Counted from the first letter of the stretch, positions 33,742 to 43,327 are shown. The stretch is 64,000 nucleotides of DNA from DASSKP01 sp035695045 (GCA_035695045.1 DASSEX010000066.1:7778-71777), one strand, 5' to 3'. The notes: a model not told the origin generated them from the letters alone. Made by a program: numbers and translations.

Positions 33742-33756
33742 CACGGACATTCCGTG
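33742..33756. promoter_or_regulatory. Short inverted repeat in a divergent region
   Basis: CACGGA-CAT-TCCGTG between the phosphatase (start 33676) and hydrolase (start 33822) genes. It could be an operator or an incidental repeat. Confidence 0.25.
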
Positions 33757-33821
33757 CCCGTGTTGTCCGACATGCCCGACCTGCTGCCGCGCCGCCGGCG
33801 TACGGCATCCTGACCGACGTC

Positions 33822-34697
33822 ATGGCATCGACATTCGACTTCAGCAGCCGGGACGGCACGCGGGTCATCGGCTGGCGTAACGACGGCGACGGTGTGCCCG
33901 TCGTCATCTCCAACGGGCTCGGCACTGCACCCGCCGCGTGGCCGACCGTCGCCGCTGCCGACAGCGGCTTCCGTACGACGACCTGGTACTACCGCGGCAC
34001 CGGTGGCGGTGACCGTCCGGCGGACCCGACGCATGTGCGGATCGACGACCACGTCGACGACCTGCTCGGCCTCCTCGACCACGAGCAGATCGATCGGGCA
34101 GTGATCGCCTGCTGGTCGCTCGGCGTCAATGTCGGCTTCGAGTTCGCCCGCGCACACCCGGACCGCGTGGCGGGTCTGATGGCCGTCGCCGGAGTGCCCG
34201 GCGGAACATTCCGCGCGATGTTCGGGCCACTGGGCGTGCCGCGACGGTTCCGTCACGATCTCGGCGTCGGAGCCGCGAAGCTCGGTCGCCGGATCGGCCG
34301 GCCGTTGTCGTGGGTGTCCCGGCACATCCCGCTCAACAACGTGACCGCGAACGTCATCAACCACTCAGGTTTCGTCCTGCCACGCGCGAGCGCCGACCGC
34401 CTGATACCTGCGCTCGAGGAGTTCCGGCAGCACGACTTCGAGTGGTACTTCACCCTTGCCGTCGGCGCCGCCGACCACGAAGCGATGGACCTGTCGTTCA
34501 TCGACGTGCCGGTCACCCTCGTCGCGGGGCGCTACGACGTCCTGACGTCGATGCACGACATGGTCGAGGCCGCCTCCGCGTTGCCACATGCCGAGCTCCA
34601 TCTGCTGCCCGGCTCCCACTTCCTGCCCCTCGAGTTCCCCGACGAGCTCGCGCGCGAGCTGCGCCGGCTCGCCGAGCGCACGTCCCTCACCCCCTGA
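33822..34697 (+). CDS. Alpha/beta hydrolase
   Basis: 291 residues from ATG 33822. The nucleophile elbow is CWSLGVNVG (Ser), the acid Asp in AGRYDVLTS and the His in GSHFLPLEFP. The cap region is hydrophobic and basic (GAAKLGRRIGRPLSWV). No signal peptide. The substrate is unknown; lipid or ester hydrolysis is plausible. No strong ribosome site is visible. Longer in-frame starts exist upstream, but they run through the region antisense to the phosphatase N-terminus. Confidence 0.85.
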   Translation: MASTFDFSSRDGTRVIGWRNDGDGVPVVISNGLGTAPAAWPTVAAADSGFRTTTWYYRGTGGGDRPADPTHVRIDDHVDDLLGLLDHEQIDRAVIACWSLGVNVGFEFARAHPDRVAGLMAVAGVPGGTFRAMFGPLGVPRRFRHDLGVGAAKLGRRIGRPLSWVSRHIPLNNVTANVINHSGFVLPRASADRLIPALEEFRQHDFEWYFTLAVGAADHEAMDLSFIDVPVTLVAGRYDVLTSMHDMVEAASALPHAELHLLPGSHFLPLEFPDELARELRRLAERTSLTP

Positions 34698-34715
34698 GCG
34701 ACCGCCGCAGCGGCG
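34696..34715. terminator. Weak hairpin between convergent genes
   Basis: CGCCGC-A-GCGGCG with partial outer pairing GAGC/GCTC, in the 19-base gap between the hydrolase and gatB stops. A modest candidate terminator. Confidence 0.35.
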
Positions 34716-34716
34716 C

Positions 34717-36201
34717 TCAGCTGGACAGGCGCTCGAGAAGGAGCTCGCGGGCGCGCCGGGCATCTGCCGACCCACCGGTCGCCTTCATCACCGCACCGAC
34801 CATCGGTCCGAGCGCGCCCTGGTTGCCGCCACGGACCTTCTCCGCTGCCTCGGCGTTGGCCGCGATCGCCGCGTCGACGGCGTTGATCAGCTCGTCCTCG
34901 CCGGCGACCTTCCAGCCGTGGGCGTCGATGACCGCGTCCGGCTCACCTTCGCCGGCGAGCACCGCGTCGGCCACCTGCCGGGCCAGCTTGTTGGTCAGCG
35001 CGCCTTCGTCCTCGAGGGCGCTGATGCGGGCCACCGCCGCAGGCGTGATCGCGAGCGCGGACGCCTCCACCCCGGCTTCGTTCGCACGACCGACGAGGTA
35101 GCCGAGCCACCAGCCGCGCGCCTTGCCGGGCGCGGCGCCGGCTTCGATCGTCGCGGCCACGAGGTCGAGAACGCCGGCATTGGTCATCTGCTCGAGGTCG
35201 AGAGGCGTGAAGCCGTTGGCCTCGGCGAACCGGCGCCGGGCGATCCCCGGCGGCTCCGGCAAGGTGGTCCGCAGCTGGTCGACCCAGTCCGCGGCGGGCG
35301 CAAGCGGGACCAGGTCCGGCTCCGGGAAGTAGCGGTAGTCCTGTGCCTCTTCCTTGCTGCGGCCCGGGCTCGTCGTGCCCGAGTCCTCGTGGAAGTGCCG
35401 GGTCTCCTGCACGATCCGGGCACCTCCGTCGAGAAGCTCTGCCTGCCGCTCGACCTCGTGGCGGACCGCTCGCTCGACCGACCGCAGCGAGTTGACGTTC
35501 TTCGTCTCCGTCCGGGTGCCGAGCTCGGCCGCGCCGCTCGGGGCCAGCGAGACGTTGACGTCGCAGCGCAGGCTGCCCTGCTCCATCCGAACGTCCGAAA
35601 CGCCCAGCCCGCGCAACAGCTCGCGCAGCTCGGTGACGTAGGCCCTCGCGACCGCGGCCGCATCGGCTCCCGTGCCCGTCACCGGCTTGGTCACGATCTC
35701 GACCAGCGGGATGCCTGCCCGGTTGTAGTCGACGAGCGAGTGCGTCGCACCGTGGATGCGACCGGTGGCGCCGCCGACGTGCAGCGTCTTGCCGGTGTCC
35801 TCCTCGAGATGGACGCGCTCGATCCCGACCCGGTGCGTCTTGCCCGCGACTTCGACGTCGAGGTAACCGTCGACACACAGCGGCTCGTCGTACTGCGAGA
35901 CCTGGTAGTTCTTCGGCATGTCCGGATAGAAGTAGTTCTTGCGCGCGAAGCGGCACCACGACGCGATCGTGCAGTGCAGGGCAAGGCCGATCTTCACCGT
36001 GAACTCGATCGCCCGCTCGTTCGTCACGGGCAGGCTTCCGGGCAGGCCCAGGCAGACCGGGCACACCTGGCTGTTGGGCGGCGCACCGAACTCGGTCGAG
36101 CAGCCGCAGAACAGCTTCGTCGCAGTGCCCAGCTCGACGTGCGTCTCCAGGCCGAGGGCAGGGTCGTAGCGCTCCAGCGCCTCGTCGTACGTCGTGGTCA
36201 T
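34717..36201 (-). CDS. gatB: Asp-tRNA(Asn)/Glu-tRNA(Gln) amidotransferase subunit B
   Basis: Activates the mischarged tRNA with ATP and transfers ammonia from GatA. 494 residues from ATG 36201, overlapping the gatA stop (ATGA). N-terminal motif GLETHVELGTATKLFCGC, zinc cysteines in CGCSTEFGAPPNSQVCPVC, RKNYFYPDMPKNYQVSQYD, and ESG-type HLEEDTGK. The C-terminal helical YqeY-like tRNA-binding tail runs from about 370. Longer frames upstream are antisense-like extensions and were not used. Confidence 0.97.
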   Translation of the reverse strand: MTTTYDEALERYDPALGLETHVELGTATKLFCGCSTEFGAPPNSQVCPVCLGLPGSLPVTNERAIEFTVKIGLALHCTIASWCRFARKNYFYPDMPKNYQVSQYDEPLCVDGYLDVEVAGKTHRVGIERVHLEEDTGKTLHVGGATGRIHGATHSLVDYNRAGIPLVEIVTKPVTGTGADAAAVARAYVTELRELLRGLGVSDVRMEQGSLRCDVNVSLAPSGAAELGTRTETKNVNSLRSVERAVRHEVERQAELLDGGARIVQETRHFHEDSGTTSPGRSKEEAQDYRYFPEPDLVPLAPAADWVDQLRTTLPEPPGIARRRFAEANGFTPLDLEQMTNAGVLDLVAATIEAGAAPGKARGWWLGYLVGRANEAGVEASALAITPAAVARISALEDEGALTNKLARQVADAVLAGEGEPDAVIDAHGWKVAGEDELINAVDAAIAANAEAAEKVRGGNQGALGPMVGAVMKATGGSADARRARELLLERLSS

Positions 36202-37676
36202 GCCAGCTCCGGTGCCTGGTCCAACAACCGATCGGTGCCCAGCGCCGCCTCCAGAGCGGCCGCGACGCGGTACATCCGCTCGTCCGCCTGGACCGGCGCC
36301 ATGATCTGGAACCCGACGGGAAGCCCGTCGTCCGGCGACAAGCCGCAGGGCAGCGAGATCGCAGGCCCGCCGTAGAGGTTCGACGGGATCGTGCAGAGGT
36401 CGGCCAGGTACATCGCCATCGGGTCGTCCACGCGCTCGCCCAACGTGAACGCGGTCGTAGGTGTCGTCGGGGACACCAGCACGTCGACCTGCTCGAACGC
36501 GGAGGCGAAGTCGCGCGCGATCAACGTGCGCACCTTCTGCGCCTGGCCGTAGTAGGCGTCGTAGTAGCCCGCCGACAACGCATAGGTGCCGAGGATGACC
36601 CGTCGCTTGACCTCGTTGCCGAAACCCGCCTCGCGCGTCGAGGCCATGACGTCCTCGGCCGACGCCGTGCCGTCGTCCCCCACCCGCAGGCCGTAGCGCA
36701 TCGCGTCGTAGCGGGCGAGGTTGCTCGACGCCTCGGACGGCGCGATGAGGTAGTAGGCAGGCAGGGCGAAGTCGAAGTGCGGGCACGAGACCTCGACGAC
36801 CTGCGCGCCGAGCTTCTCCAGCGTCCCGACCGCCTCGTCGAACCTCGTCAGCACACCGGGCTGGTAGCCCTCGCCGGAGAACTGGGTGACGACGCCGATA
36901 CGCAGCCCGGCGATCTCCGCCGACTTCGCGGCGGTCACGACGTCGGGCACCGGCGCGTCGATCGAGGTGGAGTCTCGGGGGTCGTGACCCGCGATGACGG
37001 AGTGCAGAAGCGCGGCGTCGAGCACGGTGCGCGCACAAGGACCGGCCTGGTCAAGCGACGACGAGAAGGCGATCAGCCCGTAGCGGCTGACTCCCCCGTA
37101 GGTCGGCTTGGCGCCCACCGTCCCGGTGACGGCGGCGGGCTGCCGGATCGACCCACCGGTGTCGGTGCCGACGCCGAGCGGCGCCTCGTACGACGCCACC
37201 GCAGCCGACGACCCGCCGCCGGAACCGCCGGGAGTGCGGTCGAGGTCCCACGGATTGCGTGACGGCCCGTACGCCGAGTGTTCCGTCGACGAGCCCATCG
37301 CGAACTCGTCCATGTTGGTCTTGCCGAGGACGACGATGCCGGCCGCACGCATGCGCTCGACGATCGTGGCGTCGTAGGGCGGCTTCCAGCCTTCGAGGAT
37401 GCGCGAGCCCGCCGTGGTCGGCACGCCGCGAGTGACGATCACGTCCTTGAGCGCGAGCGGCACCCCGGCCAGTGGCCCACTGATCTCGCCGGCATCGACG
37501 CGACGCGCCTGCGCGAGCGCGCCCTCGGCGTCGATGTGCAGAAACGCGTGCACGCGCGCATCGACGGCATCGATCCGGTCGAGGTGCGCTTGCGTGACCT
37601 CGACCGCCGACAGCTCACGCGCGGAGATGCGCCCCGCGATCTCGACGGCCGACAGCCGGATGACGTCCTCGCTCAC
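36198..37676 (-). CDS. gatA: Asp-tRNA(Asn)/Glu-tRNA(Gln) amidotransferase subunit A
   Basis: Glutaminase-type amidase subunit that supplies ammonia. 492 residues. The GTG at 37676 has GGGAGGTGG 4 bases upstream. Triad: Lys in PLALKDVIVTRG, then GGSGGGSSAAVAS and TDTGGSIRQPAAV (cis-Ser and Ser). The glutamine-binding region GSRILEGWKPPYDATIVERM is typical of GatA rather than other amidases. It lies between gatC (49 bases upstream) and gatB (4-base overlap). Confidence 0.97.
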   Translation of the reverse strand: MSEDVIRLSAVEIAGRISARELSAVEVTQAHLDRIDAVDARVHAFLHIDAEGALAQARRVDAGEISGPLAGVPLALKDVIVTRGVPTTAGSRILEGWKPPYDATIVERMRAAGIVVLGKTNMDEFAMGSSTEHSAYGPSRNPWDLDRTPGGSGGGSSAAVASYEAPLGVGTDTGGSIRQPAAVTGTVGAKPTYGGVSRYGLIAFSSSLDQAGPCARTVLDAALLHSVIAGHDPRDSTSIDAPVPDVVTAAKSAEIAGLRIGVVTQFSGEGYQPGVLTRFDEAVGTLEKLGAQVVEVSCPHFDFALPAYYLIAPSEASSNLARYDAMRYGLRVGDDGTASAEDVMASTREAGFGNEVKRRVILGTYALSAGYYDAYYGQAQKVRTLIARDFASAFEQVDVLVSPTTPTTAFTLGERVDDPMAMYLADLCTIPSNLYGGPAISLPCGLSPDDGLPVGFQIMAPVQADERMYRVAAALEAALGTDRLLDQAPELA

Positions 37677-37725
37677 TCGTCCACCTCCCCACCCACGACC
37701 CAGGAGCGGCGCCGGCTTCGCCGGC

Positions 37726-38025
37726 TCACTCCGGGTCGCCGAGGATCTGCGGGACGCGGAAACGCTCGTCCTCTGCTTCCGGAGCCCCGGACAGGGCAGC
37801 GGCGCTGCCCAGCGAGGGAACCAGCTCATCGGGCCGCAACACGTTCGTGAGCAGGACCGCGTGTGAGGTCGGTGGGATGTCGGCAGCCGCGACTTGCTGC
37901 ACCCGCGCCACTGCACCGAGGATCACGTCGAGCTCACCGGCGAGCCGATCGAGCTCCTCGTCGGTCATCGCGATGCGTGCCAACCGGGCGAGGTGGGCGA
38001 CGTCGTCACGGGTAATCGCGGACAT
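37726..38025 (-). CDS. gatC: Asp-tRNA(Asn)/Glu-tRNA(Gln) amidotransferase subunit C
   Basis: 99 residues, the small clamp that holds GatA and GatB together. Typical start ITRDDVAHLARLARIAMTDE and C-terminal RPDELVPS...FRVPQIL pattern. A TAGGAT box ends 6 bases before the ATG, suggesting that gatCAB has its own leaderless promoter although the GGDEF-EAL gene ends only 36 bases upstream. A small GCCGGC-TTC-GCCGGC stem sits directly after the stop. Confidence 0.95.
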   Translation of the reverse strand: MSAITRDDVAHLARLARIAMTDEELDRLAGELDVILGAVARVQQVAAADIPPTSHAVLLTNVLRPDELVPSLGSAAALSGAPEAEDERFRVPQILGDPE

Positions 38026-38031
38026 GCGGCC

Positions 38032-38037
38032 ATCCTA
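38032..38037 (-). promoter_or_regulatory. -10 box of the gatCAB operon
   Basis: TAGGAT on the minus strand, 6 bases before the gatC ATG. Confidence 0.5.
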
Positions 38038-38061
38038 GGGATGGCGCAGCCGCGGCGCGGA

Positions 38062-40155
38062 TCACGCGAGAGCGCTACGCCGCTCGTGCTCCTGCGGGCC
38101 GTCCTGGGTCGGAACCGATCCCGGCGGTGGCGCGACGGGCACGCCCCGGTAGCCGCGCAACCACTGCGTGATCTCCTCGCCGGGCTTCGCCTTCGAGAGG
38201 AACCAGCCCTGCGCCGCGTCGCAACCGAACACCGCGAGCCGATCCCATGCCTCGCGAGTCTCGACACCTTCGGCAACGACGCGAAGCCCGAGCACCGAAG
38301 CGAGGTCGATGATCGAGCGCACGATCGCCGCGTCGTCCTCGTTGACGTCCATTCGCATGATGAACGACCGGTCGATCTTCACCTCGCTGACCGGCAGGCG
38401 CTTGAGGTGCACCAGCGAGGAGTAGCCCGTCCCGAAGTCGTCGAGCGAGACGCCGACGCCGACCGCAGCGAGAGAGAGCAGCGTCGATGCTGCGCGCGCA
38501 GGGTCGGCCATCAGCACGCTCTCGGTGACCTCCACCATCAGTGCGCGCGGGGGGACGCCGTAGTGGTCGAGCCGTTCGCGCAGGAAGTCGGAGAAATCGC
38601 GGTCATAGAGGTCGCGCGCGCAGACGTTGACGGCAACCTGCACGCGCAGGCCCTGCTGCCACCAGCTCGACAGCTGTGCAAGGGCCTCCTCGACGACGAA
38701 CCGCGTGATGTGCCGCATCAGCGCCGTCTGTTCGGCGAGAGGGATGAAGTCGTCGGGCGGCACCATGCCCCGCTCCGGATGACGCCACCGGATCAACGCC
38801 TCCACGCCGATGACGTCGCCGGTCCGCAGATCGGCCTTCGGCTGGTAGTGCAGCTCGAGCTGTCGCTCGCTGAGGGCTCCGCGAAGCTCCGCCAGCAGGC
38901 CCAGCCGCATCGTCGAGTGCCGGTCGGACTCCGGCTCGTAGACCTCCACGCCGGTGTTGCGGTCCTTGGCGACGTACATCGCGACATCGGCCCGCTGCAG
39001 CAGCGTCTCGACGTCGCGACCATGTTGCGGATGCAGGGCGATGCCGAGCGAGCCGTCGATCTCGAAGGACATGCCCTCGGTCCGGAACGGCTGGCCGAGC
39101 GCGCCGCGAATCTCCTGCGCGAGGTCGAGCGGTTCCTGCTCGTCCGTGAAATCGCTGACGAGGACCGCGAACTCGTCCCCACCCAGGCGGGCCACCGTCG
39201 CGCCGTCACCGACCACCTTCGACAGCCGGCGGCCCACGAGCTTGAGGAGCGCGTCGCCGACGTGATGTCCGAGCGTGTCGTTGATCTCCTTGAACCGGTC
39301 GAGGTCGAGAAGGAACAACGCAACCCGGGTGTCGCTGGCCTTTGCCTCGCCGAAGGCTTCCCGAGCGCGCTGCACCAGCAGCTTGCGGTTCGCCAGCCCG
39401 GTCAGACTGTCGTGCAGTGCCTGTCGCTCTCGCTCCAGTGACAGTGCCGCCGTCGCGTAGACGGCTCCCATGGGAAGCAGGAGCAAGGGCACCAGTGCGG
39501 CGCTTCGCTCCATGACGATGACGACGACGGGCGCGAGCCCGATCAGGGCGCCGGTGGAGGCGATCTGGTAGCCGAAGTTGTCGTAGAACTCGGACCGGAA
39601 CGACGACCGGTTGCGCAGCGCGAGCGCCTGGGACACCAGGCCGTTGTTGACGAAGAAGTAGACGACGCCCGCGCCCAGGATGGCCGGCAGCTGTCCCGCC
39701 GTCACCGTGACCGGCGAGTGCGGGGACGGGTGCAGTCCGAAGACGGTGAGCGTCTTCCATGCGCAGGCGTAGGAGACCGCGAACTGTGCGACGTTGAATG
39801 CCGTTCGCCACGGCGCCTTGCGCCGTACGACGTCCGCGAGGATGGTCGCGATCGTCATCATCAGCAGCGCCGGCGCCAGACCCCAGTGCAACAGCAGCGC
39901 GAAGACGAACGCCGTGGACGTGCTGACGCCGTTGGCGTCGGGCGACCCCGCGGTGACGAGTGGGCGCAGCTCGAGCAGGACCAACAGGCCGGCGGCGACG
40001 AAGAACGCGCCGCCCATGAGATGGAAGTCGGAGCTGCTCAACCGCAGCAGCAGGCTCGCCGTGATGGCCAAGCCGGTCACTGTCGCCGCTCCGAGGTATG
40101 CCCAGAAGGCGCCGTTGCGGGGCGCGAGGTTGCGCGCCTCGTCGTCGCTGGGCAT
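38062..40155 (-). CDS. Membrane GGDEF-EAL cyclic-di-GMP protein
   Basis: 697 residues. The first 225 residues hold about six to seven transmembrane helices of an unnamed sensor (beginning FWAYLGAATVTGLAITASLL). The diguanylate cyclase domain is intact: DSLTGLANRKLL, FLLDLDRFKEINDTLGH, and LGGDEFAV near 325. No RxxD inhibitory site is seen. The EAL phosphodiesterase domain is also intact (GVEALIRWRHP near 451, LDDFGTGYSSL, EGVETREAW). Both activities are therefore possible. The ATG has GGGAGGTGAC directly upstream. It lies between ligA and gatC on the same strand. Confidence 0.92.
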   Translation of the reverse strand: MPSDDEARNLAPRNGAFWAYLGAATVTGLAITASLLLRLSSSDFHLMGGAFFVAAGLLVLLELRPLVTAGSPDANGVSTSTAFVFALLLHWGLAPALLMMTIATILADVVRRKAPWRTAFNVAQFAVSYACAWKTLTVFGLHPSPHSPVTVTAGQLPAILGAGVVYFFVNNGLVSQALALRNRSSFRSEFYDNFGYQIASTGALIGLAPVVVIVMERSAALVPLLLLPMGAVYATAALSLERERQALHDSLTGLANRKLLVQRAREAFGEAKASDTRVALFLLDLDRFKEINDTLGHHVGDALLKLVGRRLSKVVGDGATVARLGGDEFAVLVSDFTDEQEPLDLAQEIRGALGQPFRTEGMSFEIDGSLGIALHPQHGRDVETLLQRADVAMYVAKDRNTGVEVYEPESDRHSTMRLGLLAELRGALSERQLELHYQPKADLRTGDVIGVEALIRWRHPERGMVPPDDFIPLAEQTALMRHITRFVVEEALAQLSSWWQQGLRVQVAVNVCARDLYDRDFSDFLRERLDHYGVPPRALMVEVTESVLMADPARAASTLLSLAAVGVGVSLDDFGTGYSSLVHLKRLPVSEVKIDRSFIMRMDVNEDDAAIVRSIIDLASVLGLRVVAEGVETREAWDRLAVFGCDAAQGWFLSKAKPGEEITQWLRGYRGVPVAPPPGSVPTQDGPQEHERRSALA

Positions 40156-40259
40156 GTCACCTCCCGGGCACAGGGACGGCAGGGTCCTGCCCCTTGGGCT
40201 GTATCGACCGAGGTGACGACTTCTTGAGGACGGAGTGGCGCAGAGTGACTAGTACGCCG

Positions 40260-42317
40260 TCACGTGGCCGACTGTGCCGCGGTGCGCGCTGCGTCCGGTC
40301 CCTTCTCCAGCAGGACCCGGAACCCGTCCTCGTCGAGCACCGGGACGCCGAGCTGCACCGCTTTGTCGTACTTGCTCCCGGGTGAGTCACCGACGACGAC
40401 GAACGACGTCTTCTTGCTCACCGATCCGCTGACCTTGCCGCCGAGGTCCTGAACGGCGGCCGTCGCCGCGTCGCGGCTGAACCCTGCGAGCGTCCCGGTC
40501 ACGACCACGCTGACGCCGTCGAGCGGTCCGGGGCCGGCGGCCTGGCCCGCCTCCTCCGTCCGGGCGCCACCGGAGCGGATGCGCTCGAGGATCTCGCGGT
40601 GCCGGGCGTCCGCGAACCACTCGACGATCGCCTGCGCGATCGTCGGGCCGACTCCCTCCACCGACGACAACGTGTCGACGTCGGCGGCAGCGATGGCGTC
40701 GATGGACCGGAGCTCGCGTGCCAGGGACTGCGCCGCGGTCGGCCCGACGTGGCGGATCGACAGACCGACCAGCAGCCGCCAGAGCGGCCGGTCGCGCGCC
40801 GCCTCGATGCCGTTGAGGATCTGCGCGACCTTCTTCGGCCCGAAGCCGCGAAGGTCCGCGAACGACGCCTCCGTCAGGTGAAACACGTCGCCTACGTCAT
40901 GCAAGCGGTCGTTGTCGAGCAGCGCGATGGCGGTCTCGTAGCCCAGCCCGTCGATGTCGAGCGCCCCTCGGCCGGCGAAGTGGAAGACGGACTCCCGAAG
41001 CTGCGCAGGGCAGGACACGCTGTTGGGGCAGCGCGTGTCGGCCTCGCCCTCAGGACGCACGAGCGGCGTGCCGCACTCCGGGCACTTCCTCGGCATCCGG
41101 AACGGTTTCTCACTGCCGTCGCGCAGGGCCACGACAGGCCCGACGACCTCGGGAATGACGTCACCTGCCCGGCGCACGACCACCGTGTCGCCGACAAGGA
41201 CGCCCTTGCGCTTGACCTCGTCCTCGTTGTGCAAGGTCGCCGTACTCACCGTGACACCGCCGACGTGCACCGGCTCCAACGACGCGAACGGCGTCACCCG
41301 CCCCGTCCGCCCGACGTTGACGAAGATGTTGCGGAGCTTGGTGTTGACCTCTTCCGGTGGGTACTTCCACGCGACCGCCCAGCGCGGTGACTTCGAGGTC
41401 GCGCCGAGACGGCCTTGCAGAGCGAGCGAGTCGACCTTGATGACCACACCGTCGATCTCGTGCTCCACGTCGTGACGGTGCTCGCCCCAGTGGGCGACGT
41501 ACTCCTGCACCCCCGTCGCGTCGTCCACCACGCGGTAACGGGACGAGACCGGGAGCCCCAGCTCCTGCAGGAGCTCGTACGCCGTCGACTGGGCGGGCGG
41601 GTCGAATCCGCGGCGCGCTCCGACACCGTGCACCGTCATCGCCAGTGGCCGGGTGGCAGTGACCCGCGGATCCTTCTGCCGCAGCGAGCCGGCCGCGGCG
41701 TTGCGCGGGTTGGCGAACGGCGCCCGGCCGTCGTCGACGAGCCGCTCGTTGAGAGCAGCGAACGCCTCGGTCGGGAGGTAGACCTCACCGCGGACCTCGA
41801 GCAGAGGCGGTACGCCGGCACCGGTCAGGCGGCTCGGCACTCCGTCGATGGTGCGGACGTTCAGCGTCACGTCCTCACCGGTCACCCCGTCCCCCCGGGT
41901 GGCCGCGCGCACCAGCCGGCCGTCCTCGTAGACGAGCGCGACGGCGAGCCCGTCGATCTTCAGCTCGCACAGCCATCCCGGGACCGGCACCTCGCGGGTC
42001 GCGCGATGGGCCCAGGCGAAGAACTCCTCGTCGCTGAAGACGTTGTCGAGGCTCAGCATCCGCTCCAGATGCGTCGCGGGTGCGAAGTCGGTCGACAGCG
42101 ACTCCATGACCTTCTGCGTCGGCGAGTCCGGGGTGCGCAGATCCGGCCACTCGTCCTCGAGCGAGGACAGCTCGCGCATCTTCTCGTCGTACTCGGCGTC
42201 GGAGGCGGTCGGCTGGGCGAGCACGTAGTAGCGGTAGGCGAGCTCCTCGACCTCCTGCGCGAGGTCGGCGTGACGCTTTCTCGCGTCGTCCGGCACGCCG
42301 GCGCTCCTCACGCTCAT
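40260..42317 (-). CDS. ligA: NAD-dependent DNA ligase
   Basis: Seals nicks in replication and repair. 685 residues from ATG 42317, which overlaps the upstream gene stop by 4 bases. Domain order: Ia (YYVLAQPTASDAEYD), adenylation domain with Lys120 in ELKIDGLAVALVYE, OB fold, four-cysteine zinc finger (CPECGTP, CPNSVSCPAQ), helix-hairpin-helix repeats (GFGPKKVAQIL, VEGVGPTIAQAI) and C-terminal BRCT (VVVTGTLAGFSRDAA). Essential gene in most bacteria. Confidence 0.97.
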   Translation of the reverse strand: MSVRSAGVPDDARKRHADLAQEVEELAYRYYVLAQPTASDAEYDEKMRELSSLEDEWPDLRTPDSPTQKVMESLSTDFAPATHLERMLSLDNVFSDEEFFAWAHRATREVPVPGWLCELKIDGLAVALVYEDGRLVRAATRGDGVTGEDVTLNVRTIDGVPSRLTGAGVPPLLEVRGEVYLPTEAFAALNERLVDDGRAPFANPRNAAAGSLRQKDPRVTATRPLAMTVHGVGARRGFDPPAQSTAYELLQELGLPVSSRYRVVDDATGVQEYVAHWGEHRHDVEHEIDGVVIKVDSLALQGRLGATSKSPRWAVAWKYPPEEVNTKLRNIFVNVGRTGRVTPFASLEPVHVGGVTVSTATLHNEDEVKRKGVLVGDTVVVRRAGDVIPEVVGPVVALRDGSEKPFRMPRKCPECGTPLVRPEGEADTRCPNSVSCPAQLRESVFHFAGRGALDIDGLGYETAIALLDNDRLHDVGDVFHLTEASFADLRGFGPKKVAQILNGIEAARDRPLWRLLVGLSIRHVGPTAAQSLARELRSIDAIAAADVDTLSSVEGVGPTIAQAIVEWFADARHREILERIRSGGARTEEAGQAAGPGPLDGVSVVVTGTLAGFSRDAATAAVQDLGGKVSGSVSKKTSFVVVGDSPGSKYDKAVQLGVPVLDEDGFRVLLEKGPDAARTAAQSAT

Positions 42318-43327
42318 GTGAGCACGTCCTCGGCCGCAGCCTCGGCGAGGGCTGCCGCCGACTGGGTGACGAGACGGAGGGCGGTCCGGGCCCAGCCCTC
42401 TGACGCACCCGCGAGTCCGCACGACGGCGTGAGCACGACCGCGGACGGCAGCCGGGACGCGTCGAACGTCAGACGCCGCCACATCTCGCGAACCGGCTCC
42501 AGGATCTGTCGGACGGTGGGCGGGACGCCGGGACCGAGGGACGGTACGACGCCGAGCCAGAGCGCGACCTGGCGCTCGACGAGGGCGCCGATCTCGTCGA
42601 GATCCCGGCCGGACGCCAGGTCGACCGACACACCGGCCGCCCCGGTCGAGGCGAGCAGCGACAGCGGCGGCGCGCTCGCGCAGCAGTGCACCACGACCGG
42701 TACGTCGACAGCGGCGACGACGGCGGCGAGCCGCTCGCGGGCGACCGACGCGTCGACCGCCGCGACGCGGCCGTAGCCGCTCTCGGTCGGCACGCTTCCG
42801 GCCAGCACGGCCGGGAGCGCCGGCTCGTCCAGCTGCAGGACCAACCGGGCGGCCGGCAGTCGGCGGCGGACGTCGGCCAGGTGTGCCGCGGCGCTGTCCG
42901 CCAGCGACTCGGCGAGGTCACGGCAGGCACCCGGATCGGCGACCGCCTTGCCGCCACGCGGCAGCTCGAGGGTCGCCGCCAGCGTCCACGGTCCCGCCAG
43001 CTGGACCTTGAAGTCGCCGTCGTAGCCCGGCAGCGCCGGAACGAGAGCGTCGAGGTCGCGTTCGAGACGGTCCTGGGCACGCGCCTCGTCATGCCCGGGG
43101 CGCGCCACCAACCGCCAGCCCGACGGCTGCAGGTCGACGTGCAGGTCGACGAGACGGCTCGCGGTACGTCCGACCATGTCGCTGCCGGCGCCACGCCCGG
43201 GGAGCTCCGGAAGATGCGGCAGGCCGGGAAGCGCCTCGGCGACGAGCGCCAGCGCCGCGTCGATGTCATCCCCGGGCAGCGAGCCGATGCCGGTGCCGAC
43301 TCCGGTGGGGGCGCCGCCGGCTGTCAT
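42314..43327 (-). CDS. Short MetE-like protein (catalytic half of cobalamin-independent methionine synthase)
   Basis: 337 residues, only the length of the C-terminal barrel of MetE. GTGIGSLPGDD at the N-terminus resembles the MetE barrel start. Candidate zinc ligands: His and Cys in VVVHCCASAPP and Cys in LTPSCGLAG. Acidic LVLQLDEPALPAV matches the family. The linker and N-terminal half that bind folate polyglutamate in full MetE are absent, so the methyl donor may differ. It is coupled to ligA, as is Rv3015c to ligA in M. tuberculosis. A TAGGCT box lies 7 bases before the ATG. Confidence 0.85.
   Translation of the reverse strand: MTAGGAPTGVGTGIGSLPGDDIDAALALVAEALPGLPHLPELPGRGAGSDMVGRTASRLVDLHVDLQPSGWRLVARPGHDEARAQDRLERDLDALVPALPGYDGDFKVQLAGPWTLAATLELPRGGKAVADPGACRDLAESLADSAAAHLADVRRRLPAARLVLQLDEPALPAVLAGSVPTESGYGRVAAVDASVARERLAAVVAAVDVPVVVHCCASAPPLSLLASTGAAGVSVDLASGRDLDEIGALVERQVALWLGVVPSLGPGVPPTVRQILEPVREMWRRLTFDASRLPSAVVLTPSCGLAGASEGWARTALRLVTQSAAALAEAAAEDVLT

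Noticed and set aside
36202..37038. Upstream extension of gatB into the gatA region
   Set aside because: The frame is open, but GatB starts normally at 36201 with a 4-base overlap to gatA; the extension is a shadow of gatA on the same strand in another frame.
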